From the NCBI GenBank assembly GCA_910586255.1, contig CAJUHR010000026.1, positions 1 to 64,000 on the forward strand: a stretch of 64,000 nucleotides of DNA. Direction: 5' to 3'. Under the pieces are notes generated by a model. It did no database searches. It worked only from the letters and a program-made list of their open reading frames with translations, and had not been told where the DNA came from. How positions within the stretch are numbered: position 1 is the stretch's first letter; each line of letters opens with the position of its first letter. Positions 44,268 to 52,807 of the stretch are shown here, one piece after another. Source of the DNA: an uncultured Lachnospiraceae bacterium. Its GTDB lineage: Bacteria; Bacillota; Clostridia; Lachnospirales; Lachnospiraceae. A program made the translations under genes and the position numbers.

Positions 44268-44903
44268 TTACCGGCTGGCTATCAGCTTACAAATGGGATT
44301 TCCTATGGAAGAGAACTTCATCTCGTATTCGGTCATCACATTATCCTCCGCCTGGTCGCTGTGGTGCAAATCTCTGGTGAACCAGTCGATCTTCCATCCT
44401 GCCTGAGGAATCGACACCAGGGAATAAGAAAACAAGTCCTGATTGTCGGTCTTAAACTCTACCACCCCGTCTTCCTTTAAAATATGATCGTAAACCTTCA
44501 TAAATTCCGGAGAAGTCAGGCGCCGTTTGGCATGGCGGTCCTTGGGCCAGGGATCCGAAAAATTCAGATAGATCCCGGACACCTCCCGGGGGGCAAATAT
44601 CTCTGACAGCGCTCTTGCATCCACGCACAAAAAGCGCAGATTAGGCAGCTTTTCCTCCTCCTGTTTTTTTATGGCCCGCAAAAGAACACTGGGATACCTC
44701 TCGATTCCAAGATAATTTATCCGGGGATGGCGCCGGGCCTGTTCCATTATAAATCGTCCCTTTCCCATTCCCACTTCAATCTGTATCGGATTATCATTGC
44801 CGAATTGGTGCTGAAAGCCTCCCTTGTACTGCTGCGGTTGTCCGATCACATAGGGGCTGACCGCAATGGCGTCCTCTGACCCCGGAATATGGCGCAACCT
44901 CAT
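44268..44903 (-). CDS. trmB: tRNA (guanine-N7-)-methyltransferase
   Basis: 211 residues from ATG 44903, eight bases behind AAAGGAGGG; the frame open to 44942 has no such site. IEVGMGKGRFIMEQARRHP is the SAM-binding motif I, YLNFSDPWPKDRHAKRRLTS the conserved DPWPK substrate and catalytic segment, and VEFKTDNQDLFSYSL the C-terminal TD signature. It makes m7G46 in the variable loop of tRNAs. Confidence 0.94.
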   Translation of the reverse strand: MRLRHIPGSEDAIAVSPYVIGQPQQYKGGFQHQFGNDNPIQIEVGMGKGRFIMEQARRHPRINYLGIERYPSVLLRAIKKQEEEKLPNLRFLCVDARALSEIFAPREVSGIYLNFSDPWPKDRHAKRRLTSPEFMKVYDHILKEDGVVEFKTDNQDLFSYSLVSIPQAGWKIDWFTRDLHHSDQAEDNVMTEYEMKFSSIGNPICKLIASR

Positions 44904-45091
44904 TTTGCCCTCCTTTAAGCCTGGGTGTGCTTTCTGATACACTCCCGGTATTTTTTTGTTTTTCTATTTTATCAAATTTAGCTCTCCTTTGCAACAAACT
45001 TTCATTTTTCCCGTGCACAATTGACAAATATGTAGTATAATCAAAATAACATCTTTCGACAAATACTGACAAGGCACAGAGGAGGATAGCG

Positions 45092-45976
45092 ATGGCAAGT
45101 GGCAGCACAAACAACAATTGGGAAAGGATCCAGATGGGCGTCAAGAATACGGAGCGTCTGATTGGGCAGAAGGACTACAATTCTGCCATGATAAAAGCCC
45201 GTCAGACTATGGAATTTATGGTGCGGATGCTGTCTGAACGATCCGGCTCCATGAGCGACCGGGATCTGAAGGAAATGATCGACATGCTGTACCGGAGCCG
45301 CCGGATTACGAAGAACACCTGCGACCGTTTCCACAAAATCCGCATGATCGGCAACAAAGCTGCCCATGAAGGGGATAACTCTGCCTCCAATGCCAACTTA
45401 GCGCTCCAGCTGCTCTCCCAGGAATTTTCCACATTTTCGGATGAGTACCGCAACAGAAGGCGAAGCTCCCCCCAGAGAGGCTCTTCCCAGAGAAGCTCCT
45501 CCCGCCGCTCCTCCTCCCAGAACCGCCGCAGACGGTCAGCCAGAAGGCGGCGCGGGATGGCGCCGGCCGATCTTATGAGACTTCTTCTGCCAGTGGCTGG
45601 CATCCTGGTGATCCTCCTGGTGGTTTTCTTCCTTGTTCGTCTGCTAAAGCCAAAGCCTGACGAGACAAGCACCACCAGCCCCACTACCACGGCTGAGAGC
45701 GTCCCAATGCATACCGAAGTTCCCACCGTTTTCGAGACCACCCCTCCTGCAGAGCCCAGCACGGAAACAGCTCCTCTCGTGTATGTGACCACAGACGTCC
45801 TGAATGTAAGGTCCGCCCCAAGCACCGAGGGCACAAGGCTTGGCAAGCTTAATTCCGGAGTCACCGTCAATTATGTCCGGGCAGAAAACAGTGAGTGGGC
45901 AGTGATCCTCTATGACGGTCAGGAGGCCTATGTGGCCAGTCAGTATCTGACCACCCGTGCCCCGGCCCCCCAATAG
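45092..45976 (+). CDS. DUF4145-like protein with membrane anchor and SH3b domain
   Basis: 294 residues, with a DUF4145/HEPN-like helical domain at about 10-115 (YNSAMIKARQTMEFMVRMLS, IRMIGNKAAHEGDNS). A Ser/Arg-rich segment at 120-155 contains RSSPQRGSSQRSSSRRSSSQ, then one membrane span at 162-185, a Thr/Pro-rich extracellular linker, and a bacterial SH3 domain (TTDVLNVRSAPSTEGTRLGK to AYVASQYL). Topology by positive charge: N-terminus inside, SH3b outside. It could join a nucleic-acid or regulatory domain in the cytosol to the wall. GAGGAGG precedes the ATG. Function unknown. Confidence 0.7.
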   Translation: MASGSTNNNWERIQMGVKNTERLIGQKDYNSAMIKARQTMEFMVRMLSERSGSMSDRDLKEMIDMLYRSRRITKNTCDRFHKIRMIGNKAAHEGDNSASNANLALQLLSQEFSTFSDEYRNRRRSSPQRGSSQRSSSRRSSSQNRRRRSARRRRGMAPADLMRLLLPVAGILVILLVVFFLVRLLKPKPDETSTTSPTTTAESVPMHTEVPTVFETTPPAEPSTETAPLVYVTTDVLNVRSAPSTEGTRLGKLNSGVTVNYVRAENSEWAVILYDGQEAYVASQYLTTRAPAPQ

Positions 45977-45990
45977 TTGTACATAATTTA

Positions 45991-46039
45991 AAGGCAGAGC
46001 TCTTCCGAACATCAGATTTCTGGAAGGTTCTGCCTTTTT
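45991..46039 (+). terminator. Terminator after the DUF4145-SH3b gene
   Basis: AAGGCAGA (45991-45998) and CTTCC pair with GGAAG and TCTGCCTT (46029-46036), followed by TTT. The rest of the gap 45977-46278 is AT-rich leader for the ATPase operon. Confidence 0.85.
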
Positions 46040-46192
46040 CTTTGATTACAAAACAGCACAAATCCGTCAAATTCCCCAAAACATTGTATTTTTTTCCGCA
46101 CAATCACCAAAATGCCCTGAATTTTTTCCGATTTTTAACGATTTTTTACTATGGTATTTTCCAATAAAAAGTGTATTATGGTAAAGAACCAA

Positions 46193-46224
46193 AGTAACGG
46201 TTCAGAAGGTATCTGAATGTTACT
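46193..46224 (+). promoter_or_regulatory. Leader hairpin of the V/A-ATPase operon
   Basis: AGTAAC (46193-46198) pairs with GTTACT (46219-46224), and inside it TTCAGA pairs with TCTGAA around AGGTA. It lies 55 bases before the first start codon. A TATTAT at 46174-46179 upstream may be the -10, but no good -35 was found. Function of the hairpin unknown. Confidence 0.4.
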
Positions 46225-46278
46225 GCTGCAAACTAATAGAAGATATCCCCAAAATAAAAGCAACGCAAGGAGGCAACC

Positions 46279-46590
46279 ATGAACACGGTAATCAAACGGA
46301 TCTCTGAGATCGAGGATGCTGCCTCCTCCGTCATGGAAAGTGCCAATGCATCCAAAAAGGCCTTTGCCCTAAAGATGGAGGAGCAGATTCGGAAATTTGA
46401 TCAGGATCAGGAAAAGAGCACCAGCCAGGGTATCGAGGAGCTGAGAAAACGCTTGAAGCTTGAGACAGACCGCAGACTTGAGCAGCAAAAATCCGAGGCG
46501 GAGAAATCTCTTAAGGAAATGGAAGATAATTATCAGAAAAATTATGACTGGTATATAGAAAATCTGTTTCGTATGCTGACAGAGGAGTGA
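46279..46590 (+). CDS. V/A-type ATPase subunit G/H (peripheral stalk)
   Basis: 103 residues, almost entirely charged coiled coil (MEEQIRKFDQDQEKSTSQGI, RLEQQKSEAEKSLKEMEDNY), as expected for the peripheral-stalk subunit that pairs with subunit E (AhaH, or NtpF of Enterococcus). AAGGAGGCAACC precedes the ATG. It is the first gene of nine, and its stop lies 4 bases before subunit C. The family is identified by position and composition more than by sequence. Confidence 0.8.
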   Translation: MNTVIKRISEIEDAASSVMESANASKKAFALKMEEQIRKFDQDQEKSTSQGIEELRKRLKLETDRRLEQQKSEAEKSLKEMEDNYQKNYDWYIENLFRMLTEE

Positions 46591-46594
46591 GATT

Positions 46595-47638
46595 ATGGGA
46601 CTTATCGCATACAGCGGCATTGCCACAAAAATACGTGCCATGGAGAGCCGCCTGCTCACTCCCCGGCAGTTTCAGGAGATGGCCGGGTTGGAGGACGTGC
46701 GCAGCGCTGCCGATTATTTAAAGCAGCAGCCGGCATACACGGATATTTTTACGGGGCTTAATGACAACCAGCTTCATCGGGGCAATATCGAGTTTCTTCT
46801 GACCCGGTCAGAATATCGGGATTTTGCCCGGCTGTACCGGTTTTCCGGGCTCTCCCAGCGCCGTTTTCTGGATCTCTATTTTATGCACTATGAAATCAAT
46901 ATTATCCGGCAGGTGCTGCACAATGTTATGAGCGGCAGGCCGGAAACCATTGACTTATCGGACTTCCGGCAGTTTTTTGACAGGCATTCCTCCATAGACT
47001 TAGTAAGGCTGGCACAAGCCGAAAACCCGAAGGAATTTATTGAAGGACTTAAATGCTCCCCCTATGAAAAGCTGTTTGTGTCTCCGGATCCGGAAAGGCC
47101 GCTCAGCCTCTCCGACTGTGAGGTACGGCTGGATCTGTTGTATTTCACTACCATGTGGAAGATTAAAGACAAGATACTGACCGGGCAGGAGCAGGAGGTC
47201 ATCCGCCATTGCTTTGGCAGCCGTCTGGATCTTTTAAATATCCAGTGGATTTACCGCTCAAAAAAGTATTACATGCTTCCGGCAGCAGATATTTACGCAC
47301 TGCTGATCCCGGTAAGATACAAGCTGCGGCCAGAACAGATTCGTCAGATGGCAGAGGCCGCATCTTTAGACGAGTTTTTCTCCGTTCTGTCAAATACTCA
47401 CTACGGAAGGCTTCCTGAGGCTCAGTGGAGCGGCTCACCGGATGTGGAAGGCATGTACCGCCAGATTCTGAACCGGATCTACGGCAATACGGGACGCAGA
47501 TATCCCTACACCATTGCGGTGATGGATTCTTATCTGTATGCTAAGGAACAGGAGATACACAAGATTATTGCCACAATTGAGGGCATCCGCTACGGTCTCA
47601 AACCGGAAGCGATCCTCGACATGGCCAAAAAGCAGTAG
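46595..47638 (+). CDS. V/A-type ATPase subunit C (central stalk/socket)
   Basis: 347 residues of the vacuolar d/AtpC/NtpC family. IAYSGIATKIRAMESRLLTP at the start and MHYEINIIRQVLHNVMSGRP are typical. The funnel-shaped protein links the rotor D/F stalk to the c-ring. It follows the G/H gene by 4 bases and precedes subunit I by 12. Confidence 0.9.
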   Translation: MGLIAYSGIATKIRAMESRLLTPRQFQEMAGLEDVRSAADYLKQQPAYTDIFTGLNDNQLHRGNIEFLLTRSEYRDFARLYRFSGLSQRRFLDLYFMHYEINIIRQVLHNVMSGRPETIDLSDFRQFFDRHSSIDLVRLAQAENPKEFIEGLKCSPYEKLFVSPDPERPLSLSDCEVRLDLLYFTTMWKIKDKILTGQEQEVIRHCFGSRLDLLNIQWIYRSKKYYMLPAADIYALLIPVRYKLRPEQIRQMAEAASLDEFFSVLSNTHYGRLPEAQWSGSPDVEGMYRQILNRIYGNTGRRYPYTIAVMDSYLYAKEQEIHKIIATIEGIRYGLKPEAILDMAKKQ

Positions 47639-47650
47639 GAGGTGTGAATT

Positions 47651-49609
47651 TTGGTAGAAAAAATGAAGTTCTTAAGCATTACGGGACATAAAGGGGACAT
47701 TGACCGGGTGGTTGATCAGTATTTTTCCCGCTATGAGATCCATCTGGAAAATGCCTTGTCAGAGTTAAAGACTGTCCCCAATTTAAGACCATTTACAGAA
47801 AACAACCCATATAAGGAGGAGCTCATCAAATCAGAGGATCTGATCCGGACCTATCTTCATGAGCCTGTCAAAAATAGTCCTGCTTCCTCCGATTCCGCAC
47901 AATTTCAGAAGCTTTCCGCAGAAGAGGCAGCAGAGATCATTCAGACACTGAACCAGGAGCTTTCGGTTCTGGTGGAAGAAAAGGAAAGACTGGCAAAGGA
48001 GCTGGAGATGCTGCAGATATCTGAAAAACAGATCAATCCCTTTATTGATCTGAATTACGATGTCCGCTCCATTTTACAATTTAAATATGTAGGTTTTCGT
48101 TTCGGGCGTTTTCCTCATGAATACTACAAAAAGTTTATAGATTATGTGTATGATACCATTGACGTGGTCATGCACAAGTGCCAGGAGGACGAAAAATATG
48201 TGTGGGTGGTGTATTTTGTTCCCAAGGTAATATCCGACAAAATGGATGCCATCCTTGCTTCCCTCCACTTTGAGCGGTTTTTCCTGGCTGATGAGTATGA
48301 GGGAACTCCCACAGAAGCTTCCCAGGCCCTCAAGGAAAAAATCAATGGACTTCTGGCAAGAATCCAGGAAACCGACCAAAGTCTTTCCCAAATCATCCAG
48401 GCCAGGAAGGCTGACCTTCTGGCCGCCCATGAAAGGCTTGAGCGGTTTTCCACCAATTTTGATGTGCGCAAGCTGGCGGCGTGCACCAGCCATGAAAGCC
48501 ACACCTTCTATATTTTGTGCGGCTGGATGCGGGAAAAGGACGCTGCCTCCTTTCAGAAGGAGCTGGAAAATGATCCGGAGACCTTCTCTTTCATGGAAGA
48601 CAACCATGACAATATTGTCAGCAAGCCTCCTACCCGGCTGAAAAACCCCGGCATTTTCAAGCCGTTTGAGATGTTTATCCGGATGTACGGGCTGCCGGCC
48701 TACGGAGAGATCGATCCCACGGTCCTTTTGGGACTGACCTACGCTTTCCTGTTCGGATTCATGTTCGGGGATGCGGGACAGGGGCTGTGTCTGCTGCTTG
48801 GAGGCTTCCTTTTGTACCGGGCTAAGAAGATGGACTTAGCGGCGATTATCTCCTGCTGCGGTTTCTTCTCCACCATATTCGGCTTTTTATTCGGCAGCGT
48901 TTTTGGCTTTGAAGATATTATAGAGGCGGTCTGGCTTCACCCCAAGGATGCCATGACAAGGCTGCCCTTTATCGGCAACTTAAACACGGTCTTTGTGGTG
49001 GCTATCGCCCTGGGTATGGGAATTGTGCTGATGACCATGATTTTAAACGTCATCAACAGTCTTAAGTCCCATGACCCGGAAAAAGCATATTTTGACACCA
49101 ACGGAATCGCCGGAATCGTGTTCTACACAGCCCTGGCCGCCACCGTATTTCTCTACATGACCAATCATCCCCTTCCGGCCGCGGCTGTGCTGACTGTGAT
49201 GTTTTTGGCTCCCCTTATGGTGATTCTCTTTAAGGAGCCCCTGGCTGCTCTTGTGGAAAAGAAGGCTGAGGTTATGCCAAAACAAAAGGGAATGTTTTTT
49301 GTCCAGGGCTTTTTTGAGCTGTTTGAGGTACTGCTCAGCTATTTCTCCAACACCCTTTCCTTTGTCCGTGTAGGCGCCTTTGCCGTCAGCCACGCCGCCA
49401 TGATGGAGGTGGTTCTGATGCTTGCCGGCGCTGAGGCCGGCAGCCCCAACTGGGTGGTCGTCATCCTGGGCAACCTGTTTGTGTGCGGTATGGAAGGACT
49501 GATTGTCGGCATTCAGGTTCTGCGTCTGGAGTACTATGAGCTGTTCAGCCGTTTTTATCACGGCACCGGACGGGAATTTAAGCCTTACGGGAAAGCCGAT
49601 ATGCAATAA
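47651..49609 (+). CDS. V/A-type ATPase subunit I (a-type stator)
   Basis: 652 residues. The start is TTG 47651, eight bases after AGGAGG; ATG 47663 is too far from it. The cytosolic N-terminal half has two coiled coils (e.g. TLNQELSVLVEEKERLAKEL). From about residue 360 seven or eight membrane spans follow, beginning with EIDPTVLLGLTYAFLFGFMF and including SYFSNTLSFVRVGAFAVSHA, whose Arg faces the c-ring Glu. It forms the ion half-channels. Confidence 0.93.
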   Translation: MVEKMKFLSITGHKGDIDRVVDQYFSRYEIHLENALSELKTVPNLRPFTENNPYKEELIKSEDLIRTYLHEPVKNSPASSDSAQFQKLSAEEAAEIIQTLNQELSVLVEEKERLAKELEMLQISEKQINPFIDLNYDVRSILQFKYVGFRFGRFPHEYYKKFIDYVYDTIDVVMHKCQEDEKYVWVVYFVPKVISDKMDAILASLHFERFFLADEYEGTPTEASQALKEKINGLLARIQETDQSLSQIIQARKADLLAAHERLERFSTNFDVRKLAACTSHESHTFYILCGWMREKDAASFQKELENDPETFSFMEDNHDNIVSKPPTRLKNPGIFKPFEMFIRMYGLPAYGEIDPTVLLGLTYAFLFGFMFGDAGQGLCLLLGGFLLYRAKKMDLAAIISCCGFFSTIFGFLFGSVFGFEDIIEAVWLHPKDAMTRLPFIGNLNTVFVVAIALGMGIVLMTMILNVINSLKSHDPEKAYFDTNGIAGIVFYTALAATVFLYMTNHPLPAAAVLTVMFLAPLMVILFKEPLAALVEKKAEVMPKQKGMFFVQGFFELFEVLLSYFSNTLSFVRVGAFAVSHAAMMEVVLMLAGAEAGSPNWVVVILGNLFVCGMEGLIVGIQVLRLEYYELFSRFYHGTGREFKPYGKADMQ

Positions 49610-49653
49610 CTGTTTGAATAATTAAGTACATTCATTAAAGGAGGAACTTTATC

Positions 49654-50091
49654 ATGACCTTATTAACAAAAATCACCCTGACCATTGCTCTGCTTATCAG
49701 TATTGCCGTTCCCTTCGGCGCTTTTGCCGCCGGCGAAAAGACCCGCGGCCGTTATAAAACCGCCCTGGGCGTCAATGTCTTTCTGTTTATGGGAACCCTG
49801 ATCGTAGCCGCCGGTCTTATGTTCACAGGAAATGCCTCCGCCGCTGAGACAGCTGCCACCGCCTCCGCCGCCGGAAGCGCGGCCGGCTGGGGATATCTGG
49901 CTGCTGCCCTCTCCACGGGAATGTCCTGTATCGGAGGCGGTATCGCCGTGTCCGCCGCTGCTTCCGCTGCTCTGGGCGCTATCAGCGAGGACGGCTCCAT
50001 TCTTGGTAAATCCCTCATCTTCGTTGGCCTTGCCGAAGGTGTGTGTCTGTACGGACTGATCATTTCCTTCATGATCCTCGGTAAGCTGTGA
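49654..50091 (+). CDS. V/A-type ATPase subunit K (c-ring proteolipid)
   Basis: 145 residues with four hydrophobic helices (about 5-25, 37-58, 82-108, 118-142), a doubled hairpin as in NtpK. Only the last helix carries the ion-binding acid, Glu128 in LAEGVCLYGLIISF. The Gln and Thr residues that bind Na+ in Enterococcus NtpK are not found at the expected places; helices 2 and 3 are Gly/Ala-rich. This favours proton transport, though it is inference. AAGGAGGAAC precedes the ATG. Confidence 0.9.
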   Translation: MTLLTKITLTIALLISIAVPFGAFAAGEKTRGRYKTALGVNVFLFMGTLIVAAGLMFTGNASAAETAATASAAGSAAGWGYLAAALSTGMSCIGGGIAVSAAASAALGAISEDGSILGKSLIFVGLAEGVCLYGLIISFMILGKL

Positions 50092-50095
50092 TTCT

Positions 50096-50404
50096 ATGAA
50101 AATGTATCTGATCAGCGACAACATTGACACCTGGACCGGCATGCGTCTCGCCGGAATCGAGGGTGCGGTTGTTCATGAGAAACAGGAGCTTCAAAGAGAG
50201 CTGGATAAGGTCCTGGCCGACAAGGAGATCGGAATCGTTCTTCTGACTGAAAAATTCGGCAGGGAATTTCCCGGGTTGATCAATGATGTGAAGCTAAACC
50301 ACAGGCTTCCTCTTTTTGTGGAGATCCCCGACCGCCACGGAACCGGCCGCAAGCCGGACTTTATCACCTCTTATGTAAATGAGGCCATTGGATTAAAATT
50401 ATAG
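50096..50404 (+). CDS. V/A-type ATPase subunit F
   Basis: 102 residues, the usual size of the CheY-like rotor subunit (NtpG/AtpF). MYLISDNIDTWTGMRLAGIE and KEIGIVLLTEKFGREFPGLI are family segments. It starts 4 bases after subunit K. It binds subunit D in the central stalk. Confidence 0.88.
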   Translation: MKMYLISDNIDTWTGMRLAGIEGAVVHEKQELQRELDKVLADKEIGIVLLTEKFGREFPGLINDVKLNHRLPLFVEIPDRHGTGRKPDFITSYVNEAIGLKL

Positions 50405-50427
50405 TCTGAAAGAAAGCAGGTGACCCT

Positions 50428-51012
50428 TTGACCACAGAGGAAAAATTAAAACATTTTCTGGATACCTGTATGGAGAATGTCCGTATGCGCAGCAGTCGGA
50501 TGCTGGATGAGTATACTTCTGCTCTTGAGAAATCCTTTGAGGACCACAAGCGTGATGCCAGACACCGGACACAGCTTCAGATCCGTCAGGAGACAGAAAG
50601 AATCGAACGAGACATAAACCGGCAGGTTTCTGCCGGACAGCTTGAGATCCGCCGCTTGCTTGGACGCAGGCAGGAGGAACTGAAAGAACAGCTTTTTGCC
50701 AAGCTTAAGGAGCGGCTGGATGATTTTGTAAAAACCCCGGAATATGAAAAGCTTTTGGAACGACAGATTCAAAATGCCATTGACTTTGCCAAGGGCCAGG
50801 CAGTTTTAATCTATCTGGACCCTTCTGATAAAGACAAGGCAGATGGCTTTGCGGCCCGCTATCCTAAGGCAGACTTTAAGCTGAGCAGCTATTCCTTTTT
50901 TGGGGGAACAAGAGCTGTCATTCCCTCCCACAATGTTCTGATCGACAATTCCTTTAAGACCCGACTGGCCGAGGCAAAGGAGAGCTTCCATTTTGAAAGG
51001 AGGGAAAGCTGA
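50428..51012 (+). CDS. V/A-type ATPase subunit E (peripheral stalk)
   Basis: 194 residues from TTG 50428, which follows CAGGTGA. Long helix with charged heptads (RQETERIERDINRQVSAGQL) then a small C-terminal globular domain ending in NVLIDNSFKTRLAEAKESF. Partner of the 103-residue subunit. Its last base is the first base of subunit A, so stop and start overlap (TGATG). Confidence 0.88.
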   Translation: MTTEEKLKHFLDTCMENVRMRSSRMLDEYTSALEKSFEDHKRDARHRTQLQIRQETERIERDINRQVSAGQLEIRRLLGRRQEELKEQLFAKLKERLDDFVKTPEYEKLLERQIQNAIDFAKGQAVLIYLDPSDKDKADGFAARYPKADFKLSSYSFFGGTRAVIPSHNVLIDNSFKTRLAEAKESFHFERRES

Positions 51013-52793
51013 TGGCTGCTGTTTATGAGGAAAAAACCGGCATTATCTATGAGATCAACGGGCCTATTGTCCACTTAAAAGAGGATGCTGGCTTTATGAT
51101 GAATGAGATGGTTTACGTAGGAAAGGACCGGCTCACCGGGGAGGTGATCGGCTTGGCCTCCGACCGCACCACCATTCAGGTTTACGAGGAAACCACCGGC
51201 CTTAAGCCGGGGGATTCGGTGGTGGGAACCGGCTCACCGGTCTGTGTAACCCTTGCCCCAGGAATCCTGACAAATATTTTTGACGGCATCGAGCGGCCTC
51301 TCAGTGAGATTGCCAAATCCGGCGGCGCCTACTTAAACCGGGGCGTCAATGTAAAGGCTCTGGACACATCCAAAAAATGGCAGACCCACATGACCGTCAA
51401 AAATGGGGACCATGTGTCCGGCGGCACCATCATTGCGGAAGTGCCGGAAACTCCTGCCATTGTCCACAAGGTTATGATCCCTCCCGACAAGGAGGGAATT
51501 GTAACGGATGTGGTCTCTGACGGAGCATACACCATTTCCGAACCGCTTCTGACCCTGCAGCTGCAAGACGGCAGCAAGGAGCAGCTGTCCATGACGCAAA
51601 AATGGCCCATCCGTCAGGCACGGCCCACAGCCAAACGCTTTGGAGCCGGCCAGCCCCTGATCACCGGACAGCGTATCCTTGACACTCTGTTTCCCTTGGC
51701 CAAGGGAGGCACGGCCGCCATCCCCGGAGGCTTTGGCACCGGCAAGACCATGACCCAGCACCAGATCGCCAAATGGTCCGATGCCAATATTATCATTTAC
51801 ATTGGCTGCGGTGAGAGAGGCAATGAGATGACGCAGGTGCTGGAGGAATTTGGCCAGCTGACTGACCCCAAAACGGGAAATCCCCTGATGGATCGGACAA
51901 CGCTCATTGCCAACACCTCCAACATGCCTGTGGCTGCCCGGGAAGCCAGCCTTTACGCCGGCCTGACTCTGGCAGAGTACTATCGGGATATGGGATACCA
52001 TGTGGCCATTATGGCGGATTCCACCTCCCGGTGGGCAGAGGCGCTGCGGGAATTGTCCGGCCGCCTGGAGGAAATGCCTGCGGAGGAAGGCTTCCCCGCC
52101 TATCTGGCCTCCAAGCTGTCCGCCTTCTATGAGCGGGCCGGCATGATGGAAAATTTAAACGGAACCGATGGGAGTGTCACCATCATCGGCGCCGTGTCTC
52201 CTCAGGGCGGTGATTTCTCCGAGCCGGTGACCCAAAACACGAGACGTTTCGTCCGCTGCTTCTGGGGTCTGGACAAGAGTCTTGCCTACGCCAGACATTT
52301 TCCGGCTATTTCCTGGCTTACCAGCTATTCCGAATATCTGAGCGATTTGGAGGGCTGGTACTCGGAGCATGTGAACCGGGATTTTATGAATTACCGCAAT
52401 CAGATTGTGTCCCTCCTGTCCCAGGAAAGCAGTCTTATGGAGATCGTAAAGCTGATCGGAAGCGATGTGCTGCCGGATGATCAGAAATTGATTCTGGAGA
52501 TTGCCAGGGTCATCCGGACCGGCTTTTTGCAGCAAAATGCCTTCCACAAGGATGACACCTGTGTGCCTATGGAAAAGCAGTTTAAAATGATGGAGATCAT
52601 TTTGTATCTGTACCAGAAATCCCGTTCTCTGATCAGTATGGGTATGCCCATGTCCGTACTCAAGGAGGACTCCATTTTCGACAAGGTAGTTTCCATCAAG
52701 TATGACGTGCCCAACAACCAACCAGAGCTTTTGGACAATTATAAAAAAGAGATTGACCGTTTCTATGATGACGTCATAGAGCGGAATGCATAG
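51012..52793 (+). CDS. atpA: V/A-type ATPase catalytic subunit A
   Basis: 593 residues, full length. The P-loop is PGGFGTGKTMTQHQ near residue 237. GCGERGNEMTQVLEEF carries the catalytic Glu and MADSTSRWAEALRELSGRLE the Walker B region. The bulge domain specific to V-type A subunits (GGTIIAEVPETPAIVHKVMI) is present at about 135-200. It hydrolyses or makes ATP in the A3B3 head. Confidence 0.96.
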   Translation: MAAVYEEKTGIIYEINGPIVHLKEDAGFMMNEMVYVGKDRLTGEVIGLASDRTTIQVYEETTGLKPGDSVVGTGSPVCVTLAPGILTNIFDGIERPLSEIAKSGGAYLNRGVNVKALDTSKKWQTHMTVKNGDHVSGGTIIAEVPETPAIVHKVMIPPDKEGIVTDVVSDGAYTISEPLLTLQLQDGSKEQLSMTQKWPIRQARPTAKRFGAGQPLITGQRILDTLFPLAKGGTAAIPGGFGTGKTMTQHQIAKWSDANIIIYIGCGERGNEMTQVLEEFGQLTDPKTGNPLMDRTTLIANTSNMPVAAREASLYAGLTLAEYYRDMGYHVAIMADSTSRWAEALRELSGRLEEMPAEEGFPAYLASKLSAFYERAGMMENLNGTDGSVTIIGAVSPQGGDFSEPVTQNTRRFVRCFWGLDKSLAYARHFPAISWLTSYSEYLSDLEGWYSEHVNRDFMNYRNQIVSLLSQESSLMEIVKLIGSDVLPDDQKLILEIARVIRTGFLQQNAFHKDDTCVPMEKQFKMMEIILYLYQKSRSLISMGMPMSVLKEDSIFDKVVSIKYDVPNNQPELLDNYKKEIDRFYDDVIERNA

Positions 52794-52807
52794 AGGAGGG
52801 ATCAGAA

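Noticed and set aside
51333..52001. A 222-codon minus-strand frame opposite ATPase subunit A
   Set aside because: Shadow of a highly conserved gene; no independent support.
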